DNA of 64,000 bases, from positions 9,220,001 through 9,284,000 of the forward strand of contig NZ_CP069396.1 of NCBI RefSeq assembly GCF_016887565.1. Reading direction: 5' to 3'. Below are positions 9,901 to 20,114 of the stretch, in pieces. The notes below the pieces were generated by a model, which saw only the letters and a program-made list of their open reading frames with translations, was not told the origin of the DNA and ran no database searches. The first letter of the stretch is position 1. Every line of letters begins with the position of its first letter. The position numbers were made by a program, and so were the translations under genes. The DNA comes from Archangium violaceum (GTDB lineage: Bacteria > Myxococcota > Myxococcia > Myxococcales > Myxococcaceae).

Positions 9901-10741
9901 GGACGGCGTGCGCCTGACGATGGAGGGTCTGGCCCTCACGGGCGCGTGGGTGGACAAAGAGAAGGGGCTGATGGGCACCATCGTGTTGGAGATGGGCTCC
10001 TCGTCCCGGCTGTGCGCCGCGCTGAAGCCGGGCGAGCCGGTGGTGGTGATGGGCCCCACGGGCGCGCCCACGGAGATCGGCCACAACGAGACGGTGTTGC
10101 TGGTGGGCGGAGGCCTGGGCAACGCGGTGCTGTTCTCGATCGCGCGCTCGCTGAAGGCGGCCGGGTGCAAGGTGGTGTACTTCGCCGGCTTCCGGCAGCG
10201 CGCGGACGTCTTCAAGCGCGAGGAGATCGAGGCGGCCACGGACCAGGTGGTGTGGTCGGTGGATGCCGGGGAGCTCATCGAGACGACGCGGCCCCAGGAC
10301 TCGGCGTTCCGGGGCAACGTGGTGCAGGCGATGCTGGCCTACGCGAAGGGTGAGCTGGGAGTGGCGGCGGTGGCGTCCTTCAAGGACGTGAACCGGGTGA
10401 TCGCGATCGGCTCGGACCGGATGATGAGGGCGGTGCAGGAGGCGCGGCACGGGGTGCTGCAGCCGTACCTGAACCCCGAGCACGAGGCGATCGGCTCCAT
10501 CAACTCGCCGATGCAGTGCATGATGAAGGAGATCTGCGCGCAGTGCCTCCAGAGGCACGTGGATCCGCGGACGGGGAAGGAGACGTGGGTGTTCTCCTGC
10601 TTCAACCAGGATCAGCGGCTGGACCAGGTGGACTTCGTGAACCTGAACCAGCGCCTGCGAGGCAACACGGTGCTGGAGAAGGTCGCGGACCTGTACCTGG
10701 CGCAGCTCCTGAAGAAGGTCCCGGGTCTGCGCCGGGTGTAG
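6953..10741 (+). CDS. NfnB-NfnA-like fused flavo-iron-sulfur oxidoreductase
   Basis: A 1262-residue protein. Residues 1-310 are unassigned. A Cys-rich region follows (C320, C323, C331, then C391, C399, C402, C406 with spacing CxxCxxxC), matching the 4Fe-4S region of GltD/NfnB-type proteins. Two Rossmann motifs come next: GLGPAGYT near 465 (FAD) and IGGGLTGIDTA near 640 (NAD(P)H). From about 945 there is a ferredoxin-reductase-like FAD/NAD module (EPGQFYRLQNF, then GPTGAPTEIG and LLVGGGLGNA), ending in a PyrK-type 2Fe-2S set C1189, C1195, C1198, C1216. This order mirrors NfnB followed by NfnA, the NADH/NADPH/ferredoxin transhydrogenase. Pyridine-nucleotide electron transfer is well supported; true electron bifurcation is inference. 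Confidence 0.85.
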   Translation: MRPLTALPTNDGPTLTLGIPGFGFEDLYRPRGLRRLSERFDAQLAADEPELFKAFEAYRKSGGKSVTGPAESELLIRVARHVSAFVTRLFGLETDVDRLARHLKGELPLFDFKREFITRRVFKKGAADRPTLAEYPSLDARMRLLLSLAFPEALANEDVERALAEAILTLMDLERLFSGSSGNLPPLTPEQSEALRAKWTGVRVALLSSPEGKEAFGSSLVTQGDDAAELQSVRNLLALADRWTYARALHPEMKELFHKWPTHRVPKPLVFDQLVQLERPDEKLPEITQGSDHHLRYRDGFKLTDPRGTPREVMGEVDYCVICHEREKDSCSKGFKAKDAVIEGHSFKKNPLGIPLTGCPLDERISEAHALKREGNSLASLAVVMVDNPMCPGTGHRICNDCMKACIFQKQEPVNIPMVETAALTDVLALPWGFEIYGLLTRWNPLNVRRPYALPYVGRNVLVVGLGPAGYTLSHYLLNEGFGVTGIDGLKIEPFDDELVGRNGKAMRPIRDWKALTRELDERIQEGFGGVSEYGITVRWDKNFLTLMHLTLERRQNLRIYGGIRFGGTLTIEDAWKMGFDHIAIAAGAGKPTIIGMKNNLIRGIRKASDFLMALQLTGAFKRDSLANLQVQLPAIVIGGGLTGIDTATELLAYYPVQVEKTLERHEKLVAELGEEAVLARMDAEEKVTYQTFLEHGRAVRAERESAQAEGRAPDFIRLVRNWGGVSLVYRRSLTESPAYRLNHEEVAKALEEGIRFIERMSPVEALPDEKGAVKAIRFERMVTKDGKLRGSGEFFELPARTVCVAAGTAPNVTYEKEYPGTFELDENGEYFKSYELAEEAEGFGLAQVEPVEDIAAKVGFFTSYRKDGHFISYFGDNHPTYAGNVVKAMASAKDGYPEVARLYAKEVAGLDFDDELAQARRDEKLAAHFARQDEAFLAKVVTVNRLTPTIVEVVVKAPFAAQHFEPGQFYRLQNFERTATVVDGVRLTMEGLALTGAWVDKEKGLMGTIVLEMGSSSRLCAALKPGEPVVVMGPTGAPTEIGHNETVLLVGGGLGNAVLFSIARSLKAAGCKVVYFAGFRQRADVFKREEIEAATDQVVWSVDAGELIETTRPQDSAFRGNVVQAMLAYAKGELGVAAVASFKDVNRVIAIGSDRMMRAVQEARHGVLQPYLNPEHEAIGSINSPMQCMMKEICAQCLQRHVDPRTGKETWVFSCFNQDQRLDQVDFVNLNQRLRGNTVLEKVADLYLAQLLKKVPGLRRV

Positions 10742-10769
10742 TTCCCGGGGGGAAGAACCCCCAAACCCA

Positions 10770-10803
10770 CCCCTCTCCCCCTGGGAGAGGGACGGGGTGA
10801 GGG
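10770..10803. repeat. Dispersed palindromic repeat, copy 1
   Basis: A hairpin with arms CCCTCTCCC and GGGAGAGGG, followed by ACGGGGTGAGGG. It lies between the convergent oxidoreductase and lipoprotein genes. Five more copies of the family occur in this window. Its position suggests a bidirectional terminator or a REP/MITE-like element. Confidence 0.75.
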
Positions 10804-10811
10804 TACCGGAG

Positions 10812-11492
10812 CTACTGCGACTTCGCGCCGAAGGACCGGAGCATGTCCTGGTAGTTGAGCATGAGCTCCTGCTCACGCGTGAGGACCAGGTCCACGTTGG
10901 CATCGCCGTGCACCTTGCGAACGCCCACGAGCTTCTCCGTCTCCTCGACGCGCTTGCGCATGGTGTCGATCTGCGGAGCCAGCTCCTTCTGCTGCTCGGG
11001 ATTGAGGCGGGCGCGCATCTCCTCGAGCTTCTTGAGCTCGCCGGAGAGATCCAACATGGCGGACATGTGGCGCTGGGTGATGACGTCGGTCACCAGCGCG
11101 CCGATGCGGTTGACGTCCAGCTCGGTGAGGCCGGCCTCGCGGCGAGCCCTGGACTCGGACTCGGCCTTGCTCTCGATGGCCTTCATGGAGGCGCTCAGGT
11201 CGGCCACGTCCTTGCCCGAGTCCACGCGGGCCTTGGCGTCCTGGAGGGCCTTGTTCATGGCCGCGTAGGCATCCAGCACCTTGCGCTGGTAGCCGACGTA
11301 GGCGTCCAGCTTCGCCTGGGTGAGGACGTAGGGCTTGCCGTCATCGAGCTCCTGGAAGTCCTCGGCCGAGGCCTCCTTCGAGTCCTTGTCGGCCGCCACC
11401 CCGGTCTCCTCCCGGGCAGGCGCGGGGGCCGGGTCCTTCTTGCAGCCGGCCAGCGTCCCCGCGGCGAACAGCACCCACAGCAGCTTGCGCAT
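10812..11492 (-). CDS. Coiled-coil lipoprotein
   Basis: A 226-residue predicted lipoprotein. The N-terminus MRKLLWVLFAAGTLAGC is a type II signal peptide with lipobox LAGC and Cys17 as the lipidated residue. The ATG at 11492 has a good GGAGGAG ribosome site seven bases upstream. After a Pro/Ala/acidic linker, residues 60-220 are rich in charged heptads and very probably form long helices (for example LDLSGELKKLEEMRARLN). The family is not recognised. The residue after the lipid Cys is Lys, not Asp, which fits outer-membrane sorting by the E. coli +2 rule, though that rule is uncertain in myxobacteria. It converges with the large oxidoreductase. Confidence 0.85.
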   Translation of the reverse strand: MRKLLWVLFAAGTLAGCKKDPAPAPAREETGVAADKDSKEASAEDFQELDDGKPYVLTQAKLDAYVGYQRKVLDAYAAMNKALQDAKARVDSGKDVADLSASMKAIESKAESESRARREAGLTELDVNRIGALVTDVITQRHMSAMLDLSGELKKLEEMRARLNPEQQKELAPQIDTMRKRVEETEKLVGVRKVHGDANVDLVLTREQELMLNYQDMLRSFGAKSQ

Positions 11493-11714
11493 CCACACTC
11501 CTCCAGGGGTTCTCCCGGATCGAGACAAGAGGCGGAGTATACGCTCGCACACGGCCCTCCACGGAGGGATCCCCTCCCCCCCGGCATCAGTCACCCTGGC
11601 CGCCTGCCCCCCAACGGGCAAGGCCCCACCAGCCAACATTCGCCGCATTACCTTTGACCAACCCGGTCGCGGTCGTGTACGAACCGCGGTTCGTTCGGTT
11701 GCGGTGGAGGCACC

Positions 11715-12227
11715 TTGAGGATCTTCCTGGTAAGGCATGGCGAGGCGGACGCGGAGGCTCCCGAGGGACTCGGGGACGAGGCGCGCTCGCTCACGGCCAA
11801 GGCCCGAGCCAGCACGGCCGCGCATTTCGCGTCGCTGGCGGAGCGTATCGGTCCCGTGTCGCTCGTGCTGACGAGCCCGCTGGTGCGCACGGTACAGACG
11901 GCACAGATGCTCTCCGCAATCCTCAAGCACGAGGGCACGCTGCGCGCCCATCGCTGCCTCCTGCCGGACATGCCGGTGGGGTCCGTGACGCCCGTCATCG
12001 ACGAGCACGCCAACGAGAACATCGTGCTGGTGGGCCACCAGCCCTCCATGGGCGCCCTGGCCGCCCACCTGCTGGGCATGCAGTCCTTCCCCAAGCAGGT
12101 CAACCCGGGCACCGTCATCGCCATCGAGCGCCCCGAGCCCACCGAGCCCGGTGCCGCTCCCGCCCCCGCGAAGCTGCTGTTCTTCGCCGCCCCGGGCCAG
12201 CAGGTGCTCGACGTCATCCAGCCGTAG
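11715..12227 (+). CDS. sixA: SixA-type phosphohistidine phosphatase
   Basis: A 170-residue histidine phosphatase-superfamily enzyme. The catalytic RHGEA motif is at residues 7-11 (His8 is the nucleophile), Arg58 lies in TSPLVRTVQTA, and the second catalytic His108 lies in VGHQPSM. The short length and motif spacing match SixA, which removes phosphate from histidine residues of phosphotransfer proteins. The start is TTG at 11715, supported by GGTGGAGG four bases upstream. cyaY begins 25 bp after its stop. A role in resetting two-component relays is known for E. coli SixA and is inferred here. Confidence 0.88.
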   Translation: MRIFLVRHGEADAEAPEGLGDEARSLTAKARASTAAHFASLAERIGPVSLVLTSPLVRTVQTAQMLSAILKHEGTLRAHRCLLPDMPVGSVTPVIDEHANENIVLVGHQPSMGALAAHLLGMQSFPKQVNPGTVIAIERPEPTEPGAAPAPAKLLFFAAPGQQVLDVIQP

Positions 12228-12252
12228 CCACTCCCGTCCGCTGGAGGGCGTG

Positions 12253-12585
12253 ATGCTCGACGAAGCCATCTACAATCAGCTCATCGCCGCGGCGTTCAAG
12301 CGCATCGTCGCCGCCGCGGATGCGCTCGATCCCGACGTGCTGGAGGCCGAGAGCACCGGTGACATGGTCACCCTCACCTCCGCCTCGCGCGAGAAGTGCA
12401 TCGTCAATACTCAACGCGCCGTGCGGCAGATCTGGGTCGCCGGCCGCAGCCAGGGCATCCACTTCTCCTATGACTCCGCCACCGGCTCCTGGCTGGACGA
12501 CAAGGGCAAGGGGCTCGAGCTGTTCCGCTTCGTGGCGGACGTGGTGCGGGAGATCTCCGGTCAGGAGCTCGAGTACCACGACTGA
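12253..12585 (+). CDS. cyaY: Frataxin homologue CyaY
   Basis: A 110-residue protein that matches bacterial frataxin in length and sequence. The N-terminal helix is acidic (ALDPDVLEAESTGDM), as expected for iron binding, and the beta-sheet core contains the signature QIWVAGRSQGIHFSYD and GSWLDDKGKGLELFRFVADVV. CyaY binds iron and modulates the IscS cysteine desulfurase in iron-sulfur cluster assembly in the cytoplasm. The ATG at 12253 is preceded by GGAGGG. It follows the SixA-like gene by 25 bp. Its stop is immediately followed by a palindromic repeat shared with the convergent receiver/GGDEF-like gene. Confidence 0.92.
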   Translation: MLDEAIYNQLIAAAFKRIVAAADALDPDVLEAESTGDMVTLTSASREKCIVNTQRAVRQIWVAGRSQGIHFSYDSATGSWLDDKGKGLELFRFVADVVREISGQELEYHD

Positions 12586-12623
12586 CCCTCACCCCAACCC
12601 TCTCCCAGAGGGAGAGGGAGGGT
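12586..12623. repeat. Dispersed palindromic repeat, copy 2
   Basis: CCCTCACCCCAACCCTCTCC followed by the GGGAGAGGG arm after a short loop. It directly abuts the cyaY stop and lies between convergent genes. It has the same core as copies near 10770, 22098, 33277, 38313 and 57237. Confidence 0.75.
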
Positions 12624-12655
12624 TGTTGTTTGTTGGGTTGGGTGGGTTTTCGGCA

Positions 12656-13597
12656 CTACTCCGTCGGCTCTACAGGGGTCGGACGGCCGCCTTCGATCCG
12701 GTCTCCTCCCGCCGCCTGGGCCCTCCGCAGCGAGTCCCCGGCTTCCTTCATGAGCGTGCCGAAGCTCACCTGCGCCTGGCCCTTCACCGCCGCCGGCTCG
12801 AACACCGCCAGCCCCAGTGACGCCGTCAGCCCCGGCACCGACTCCACTTCCTTCACTCGCTGCAGCAGCCGCTCCGCCACGATCATCGCCCCTTCGTAGG
12901 GCGTGTGCGGCAGGAACACGATGAAGCGCCCCTCGGCGAACGGCACCGCCAGGTCGATGTCCCGCAACGCCTCGGACAGCTTCCGGAGGATCTCCGCCAG
13001 CGCGGACGTGCGCTGCGGCCCCGGCAATGGCGCCACCCGCTCCGCGAAGCGATCCGGCTCCAGCATCAGGAAGGAGATGGGGTAGCGGTAGCGTCGGCTC
13101 CGCTTCACCTCCATGAAGAGCAGCCGCTTGAGGAAGTCCAGGTCCGGTGATGAGCCCGCCGGCGTCGACTCGCGCCGGACACCCGCGGACTGCTGCATCT
13201 GCAGCTCGGCGCGGATCTGCGCCACCGCCTCCCGGGCGTGCGCGACCTGCATCATCAGGTTCACGCACGACACCACCGTGGCCCGCTTCAGCGGCCCCAC
13301 CAGGCACGCCTCCGCTCCCGCGGCCGCCGCTCGCGACTCCGGCTGCTCCTCCTCCGGCAGGTACAGCAGGAGCACCGGAATACCCGGCGCCTCCTCCTTC
13401 AACTGACGGCAGAGCCCCTCGCCATCGAAGCCTTCCGACACGGAGGCCATCACCACCGCGGGCGCGAGCTCGCGCACCCGTGCCAACGCCTCCTGGACGT
13501 CACCCACCACCGTCACCTCGTGGTGGGCACTCTCCAGGAACCGGCGCAGCGCCCCGGCTATCGAGGCGGACGGCTCCGCGACGAGGATGAAGGCCAT
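12656..13597 (-). CDS. Pseudo-receiver plus degenerate GGDEF protein
   Basis: A 313-residue two-domain signalling protein. Residues 1-125 have the receiver fold pattern, but the acidic pocket is gone: the usual DD at the end of strand 1 reads AEPS, the phospho-Asp position in VVMASVSEGFDG is Ser, and the switch Lys is replaced in CLVGPLKR. Residues about 155-290 follow the GGDEF fold (LDFLKRLLFMEVKRSRRY, then ERLLQRVKEV), but the GGDEF signature is AEGRF. It is therefore predicted neither to be phosphorylated nor to make c-di-GMP, and may act as a scaffold or ligand sensor. It starts one base after frr ends, so it may be cotranscribed with frr. Confidence 0.82.
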   Translation of the reverse strand: MAFILVAEPSASIAGALRRFLESAHHEVTVVGDVQEALARVRELAPAVVMASVSEGFDGEGLCRQLKEEAPGIPVLLLYLPEEEQPESRAAAAGAEACLVGPLKRATVVSCVNLMMQVAHAREAVAQIRAELQMQQSAGVRRESTPAGSSPDLDFLKRLLFMEVKRSRRYRYPISFLMLEPDRFAERVAPLPGPQRTSALAEILRKLSEALRDIDLAVPFAEGRFIVFLPHTPYEGAMIVAERLLQRVKEVESVPGLTASLGLAVFEPAAVKGQAQVSFGTLMKEAGDSLRRAQAAGGDRIEGGRPTPVEPTE

Positions 13598-13598
13598 C

Positions 13599-14153
13599 TC
13601 AGACCTCCATCACTTCCTTCTCCTTCTTGGAGATGATCTCGTCGACCTTCTTCACCCCGTCGTCCGTCTCCTTCTGCACCTTCTCGGTCAGGCGCTTGGA
13701 GTCGTCCTCGGTGATCTTCTTGTCCTTGAGCTGCGCCTTGATGGCCTCGTTGGCGTCGCGGCGGATGTTGCGGATGGCGACCTTGTGGTCCTCGCCCTTG
13801 GTCTTCACCTGCTTGGCGATCTCCTTGCGCCGCTCCTCGGTGAGCGGCGGGAAGGGCAGGCGGATGACCTCACCGTCGTTCATCGGGTTGATGCCCAGGT
13901 TGGCCTCGCGGATCGCCTTCTCGATGTCCTTGAGCACCGTGCGCTCCCACGGCTTGATGACGATGAGCCGCGGCTCGGGCGAGGTGATGTTGGCCACCCC
14001 GCTCAGCGGCGTGGGCGTGCCGTAGTAGTCCACCCGGATGCCATCCAGCAGGTTGGGGCTGGCGCGGCCGGTCCGCACCTTCGTGAGCTCCTTGCGGAGA
14101 TCATCGAGCGTCTTGTCGATACGGCTCTTCAGTTCGGTCACGGCGTCTGCCAT
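13599..14153 (-). CDS. frr: Ribosome recycling factor
   Basis: RRF, 184 residues, the normal family length (185 in E. coli). With EF-G it splits the post-termination ribosome into subunits. The hallmark sequence KVRTGRASPNLLDGIRVDYYGTPTPL is present (about residues 25-50), as are the PWERTVLKDIEKAI and ERRKEIAK segments. The ATG at 14153 has an AAGGAG site nine bases upstream. It is the last gene of the conserved rpsB-tsf-pyrH-frr order, 40 bp after pyrH, and is followed after one base by the pseudo-receiver gene. Confidence 0.97.
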   Translation of the reverse strand: MADAVTELKSRIDKTLDDLRKELTKVRTGRASPNLLDGIRVDYYGTPTPLSGVANITSPEPRLIVIKPWERTVLKDIEKAIREANLGINPMNDGEVIRLPFPPLTEERRKEIAKQVKTKGEDHKVAIRNIRRDANEAIKAQLKDKKITEDDSKRLTEKVQKETDDGVKKVDEIISKKEKEVMEV

Positions 14154-14193
14154 GTGCAGGTCTCCTTATGAAGCGTCCGTGCTTCTTCTCAGC

Positions 14194-14946
14194 TCAGGCC
14201 CAGGCCGTCTCGCCCACGCCCACCACGGTTCCGATCTCTCCCGCATCGCCAAGGATGGCCTTGCGGATGTTACCGCGCTGGGTGAGGTCGAAGACGATGA
14301 TCGGCAGCTTGTTGTCCATGCAGAGCGAGATGGCCGTGGAGTCCATCACGTTCAGGTTCTGCTTGAGAACGTCCATGTACGTCAGCGTCCGGTACCGGCG
14401 CGCCTCCGGGTCCTTCTTCGGATCCGCGTTGTAGATGCCATCCACCTTGGTGGCCTTGAGGATGACCTCGGCGTTGATCTCCATGGCGCGCAGCGACGCG
14501 GCCGTGTCCGTGGTGAAGTACGGGTTGCCGGTGCCCGCCGCGAAGATGACGATGCGGCCCTTCTCCAGGTGACGCACCGCGCGCCGGCGGATGTAGGGCT
14601 CGGCGATCTGCTCCATCTTGATGGCCGAGAGCACCCGGGTGTGGCACCCCTGCTTCTCGAGCGCGTCCTGCATCGCCATGGAATTGATGCAGGTGGCGAG
14701 CATGCCCATGTAGTCGGCGCTCGCGCGGTCCATGCCCTCGGTGGAGCCCGCCACGCCGCGGAAGATGTTGCCTCCGCCGATGACCACGGCCAGCTCCACG
14801 CCCGCCTCCGCCACCTCCTTCAACTCCGAGGCGATACGCGACAGCGTGGGAGGATGGATGCCGTACTTCCCCTCCCCCATCAGGGCTTCGCCCGACAGCT
14901 TGAGGAGGATGCGCTTGTAACGATGGGCCGTGGCTGGAGCGGACAT
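14194..14946 (-). CDS. pyrH: UMP kinase
   Basis: Hexameric bacterial UMP kinase of 250 residues, amino acid kinase superfamily, making UDP from UMP and ATP in pyrimidine synthesis. Visible motifs are [10 protein letters not shown] (residues 13-22), [10 protein letters not shown] (55-64), [15 protein letters not shown] (the UMP/ATP site) and [15 protein letters not shown]. It sits in the conserved rpsB-tsf-pyrH-frr block. A 165-bp gap with a strong hairpin separates it from tsf, longer than expected for simple coupling. Confidence 0.96.
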   Translation of the reverse strand: MSAPATAHRYKRILLKLSGEALMGEGKYGIHPPTLSRIASELKEVAEAGVELAVVIGGGNIFRGVAGSTEGMDRASADYMGMLATCINSMAMQDALEKQGCHTRVLSAIKMEQIAEPYIRRRAVRHLEKGRIVIFAAGTGNPYFTTDTAASLRAMEINAEVILKATKVDGIYNADPKKDPEARRYRTLTYMDVLKQNLNVMDSTAISLCMDNKLPIIVFDLTQRGNIRKAILGDAGEIGTVVGVGETAWA

Positions 14947-15044
14947 TGGTTCCGCTTCTATCCCTCGACCCGGCGGCGATCAACGCCCGAGTGTCTCCGC
15001 CGTCCGCCAGTGGCCCCTCTCCTGCCCGGCCCCCGCAACGGCGA

Positions 15045-15082
15045 GGGCCGCGCCGCCCCGGAATATCCGGAACGCGCGGCCC
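15045..15082 (-). other. Strong nested hairpin between tsf and pyrH
   Basis: An 8-bp perfect outer stem (GGGCCGCG with CGCGGCCC) encloses a 5-bp inner stem (CCGGA/TCCGG) with an ATA loop. It lies 30 bp after the tsf stop on the transcribed strand. No T-run follows, so it is not a standard intrinsic terminator. It could limit read-through, protect the 3' end of upstream RNA or be a processing site. Confidence 0.55.
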
Positions 15083-15111
15083 CCCAGGGCGCCCCGTGGA
15101 GCGCCAGACGG

Positions 15112-15765
15112 CTAGGCCTGGCCCAGCGTCTTGGCCACCTCGGCGGCCAGGTCGTCCTTCTTCTTCTCGATGCCCTCGCCCACCTCGTAGCGGACGAAGC
15201 GGCGCACGGCGACCTTCTCGCCGATCTTCGCCGCGCGCTCGGTGATCATCTCACCGACCTTCTTCTTGTCGTCCTTCACCCAGAGCTGGTCCACCAGGCA
15301 CACCTGCTCGAAGTACTTCTCCACCTTGCCCACGAGGATCTTGTCCCACATGGCCTCGGGCTTGCCCTGCTGCTTGAGCAGCGCGCGCTGGATCTCCTTC
15401 TCCTTCTCCAGCTGGTCGACGGGGACCTCCTCGCGGCGGACGTACTTGGGGCTGGCCGCGGCGACCTGCATGGCCACGTCCTTCACCAGGTCCTGGAAGT
15501 CGGTGTTGCGGGCGACGAAGTCCGTCTCGCAGTTGACCTCCACGATGACGCCGATGCGGCCACCGTGGACGTAGGTGCCGATGACACCCTCGGCCGCCAC
15601 GCGGCCTTCCTTGCTGCCGGCCTTGGCGATGCCCTTCTTGCGCAGCCACTCCTCGGCCTTGGCGAAGTCGCCACCGGTCTCGGCGAGCGCCTTCTTGCAA
15701 TCCATCATGCCCGCGCCGGTCTTCTCGCGGAGCTCCTTCACCATCGTGGCGCTGACCTCGGCCAT
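15112..15765 (-). CDS. tsf: Elongation factor Ts
   Basis: EF-Ts, 217 residues, the guanine nucleotide exchange factor for EF-Tu. The first signature ELREKTGAGMMDCKKAL is at residues 11-27 and the TDFVARN motif that enters the EF-Tu nucleotide site is at 81-87. It is clearly shorter than the 283-residue E. coli form, being of the compact type with a reduced dimerisation region, as in Thermus and other short forms. It lies downstream of rpsB, but an intrinsic-terminator-like hairpin separates the two. Confidence 0.96.
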   Translation of the reverse strand: MAEVSATMVKELREKTGAGMMDCKKALAETGGDFAKAEEWLRKKGIAKAGSKEGRVAAEGVIGTYVHGGRIGVIVEVNCETDFVARNTDFQDLVKDVAMQVAAASPKYVRREEVPVDQLEKEKEIQRALLKQQGKPEAMWDKILVGKVEKYFEQVCLVDQLWVKDDKKKVGEMITERAAKIGEKVAVRRFVRYEVGEGIEKKKDDLAAEVAKTLGQA

Positions 15766-15845
15766 GTTCGTCTCCAGTTACACCCTCCGCGGACACCGGG
15801 AGGGGCATTCAGGTTTGAGGGTACTGCGGGGATTGAAAACGAAAA

Positions 15846-15873
15846 GCCGGGCGGCGACCACGCGCCGCCCGGC
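15846..15873 (-). terminator. Intrinsic terminator/attenuator between rpsB and tsf
   Basis: A perfect 11-bp GC stem (GCCGGGCGGCG with CGCCGCCCGGC) with a 6-base loop. On the transcribed (minus) strand the stem is followed by TTTTCGTTTTC, the classic shape of a Rho-independent terminator. It starts 37 bp after the rpsB stop, so much rpsB transcription probably ends here and tsf is reached by read-through or a separate promoter. Confidence 0.85.
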
Positions 15874-15909
15874 TAAACTTCTCGCGCCCCGGCAAGGAGC
15901 GCGGCGGCG

Positions 15910-16875
<966 letters not shown>

Positions 16876-16983
16876 CTCGGTTCTTCCTCCACGCTCGCGG
16901 GACAATCCGGCTGTTGTCTCCCTGACGGGAAGCACCGAGAGCCGGGACGAGCGTGTGCGTAGTGGGTTGACTGAAACAACGAA

Positions 16984-17011
16984 CCCGCCATCAGCCAGGG
17001 CTGGCGGCGGG
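16984..17011 (-). terminator. Probable secA terminator or rpsB leader hairpin
   Basis: Inverted repeat CCCGCC...GGCGGG with an inner CAGCC/GGCTG stem. On the minus strand it is followed by TTCGTTGTTTC. It lies about 90 bp past the secA stop and about 110 bp before rpsB. It may end the secA transcript, or act as a leader attenuator if the rpsB promoter lies upstream of it. Confidence 0.55.
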
Positions 17012-17100
17012 CGCGCTTCTCTAACAGAACCACTCCGGGCGGTGCAAGCTTCGCAACGCCCGGTGTGGGTCAATGAACGGCTGCCGGGCAGCCGGGGGGC

Positions 17101-19941
<2,841 letters not shown>

Positions 19942-20114
19942 GCGATTCTGACTCTCTCGCCGGAGAATCCTCGATAGGACGCGGCGAGTGAAGGGAAATC
20001 CCTGGATTGTAGGTGGGATGCAGGAAGGAAACCACGCGTTTCCCCCGCGTCATTCCACTTGGCAGGCAGCCGTGCGAGAGGCAGGACAGAGTAAAGCGGA
20101 ACCGAGGCCAAGCA

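Noticed and set aside
3413-10903. Very long open frames antisense to the membrane protein and the oxidoreductase (837 and 1350 codons)
   Set aside because: Their translations are His/Arg/Ala-rich without known motifs, and they mirror real genes codon by codon. In a genome with extreme third-position G+C, antisense frames stay open by composition alone.
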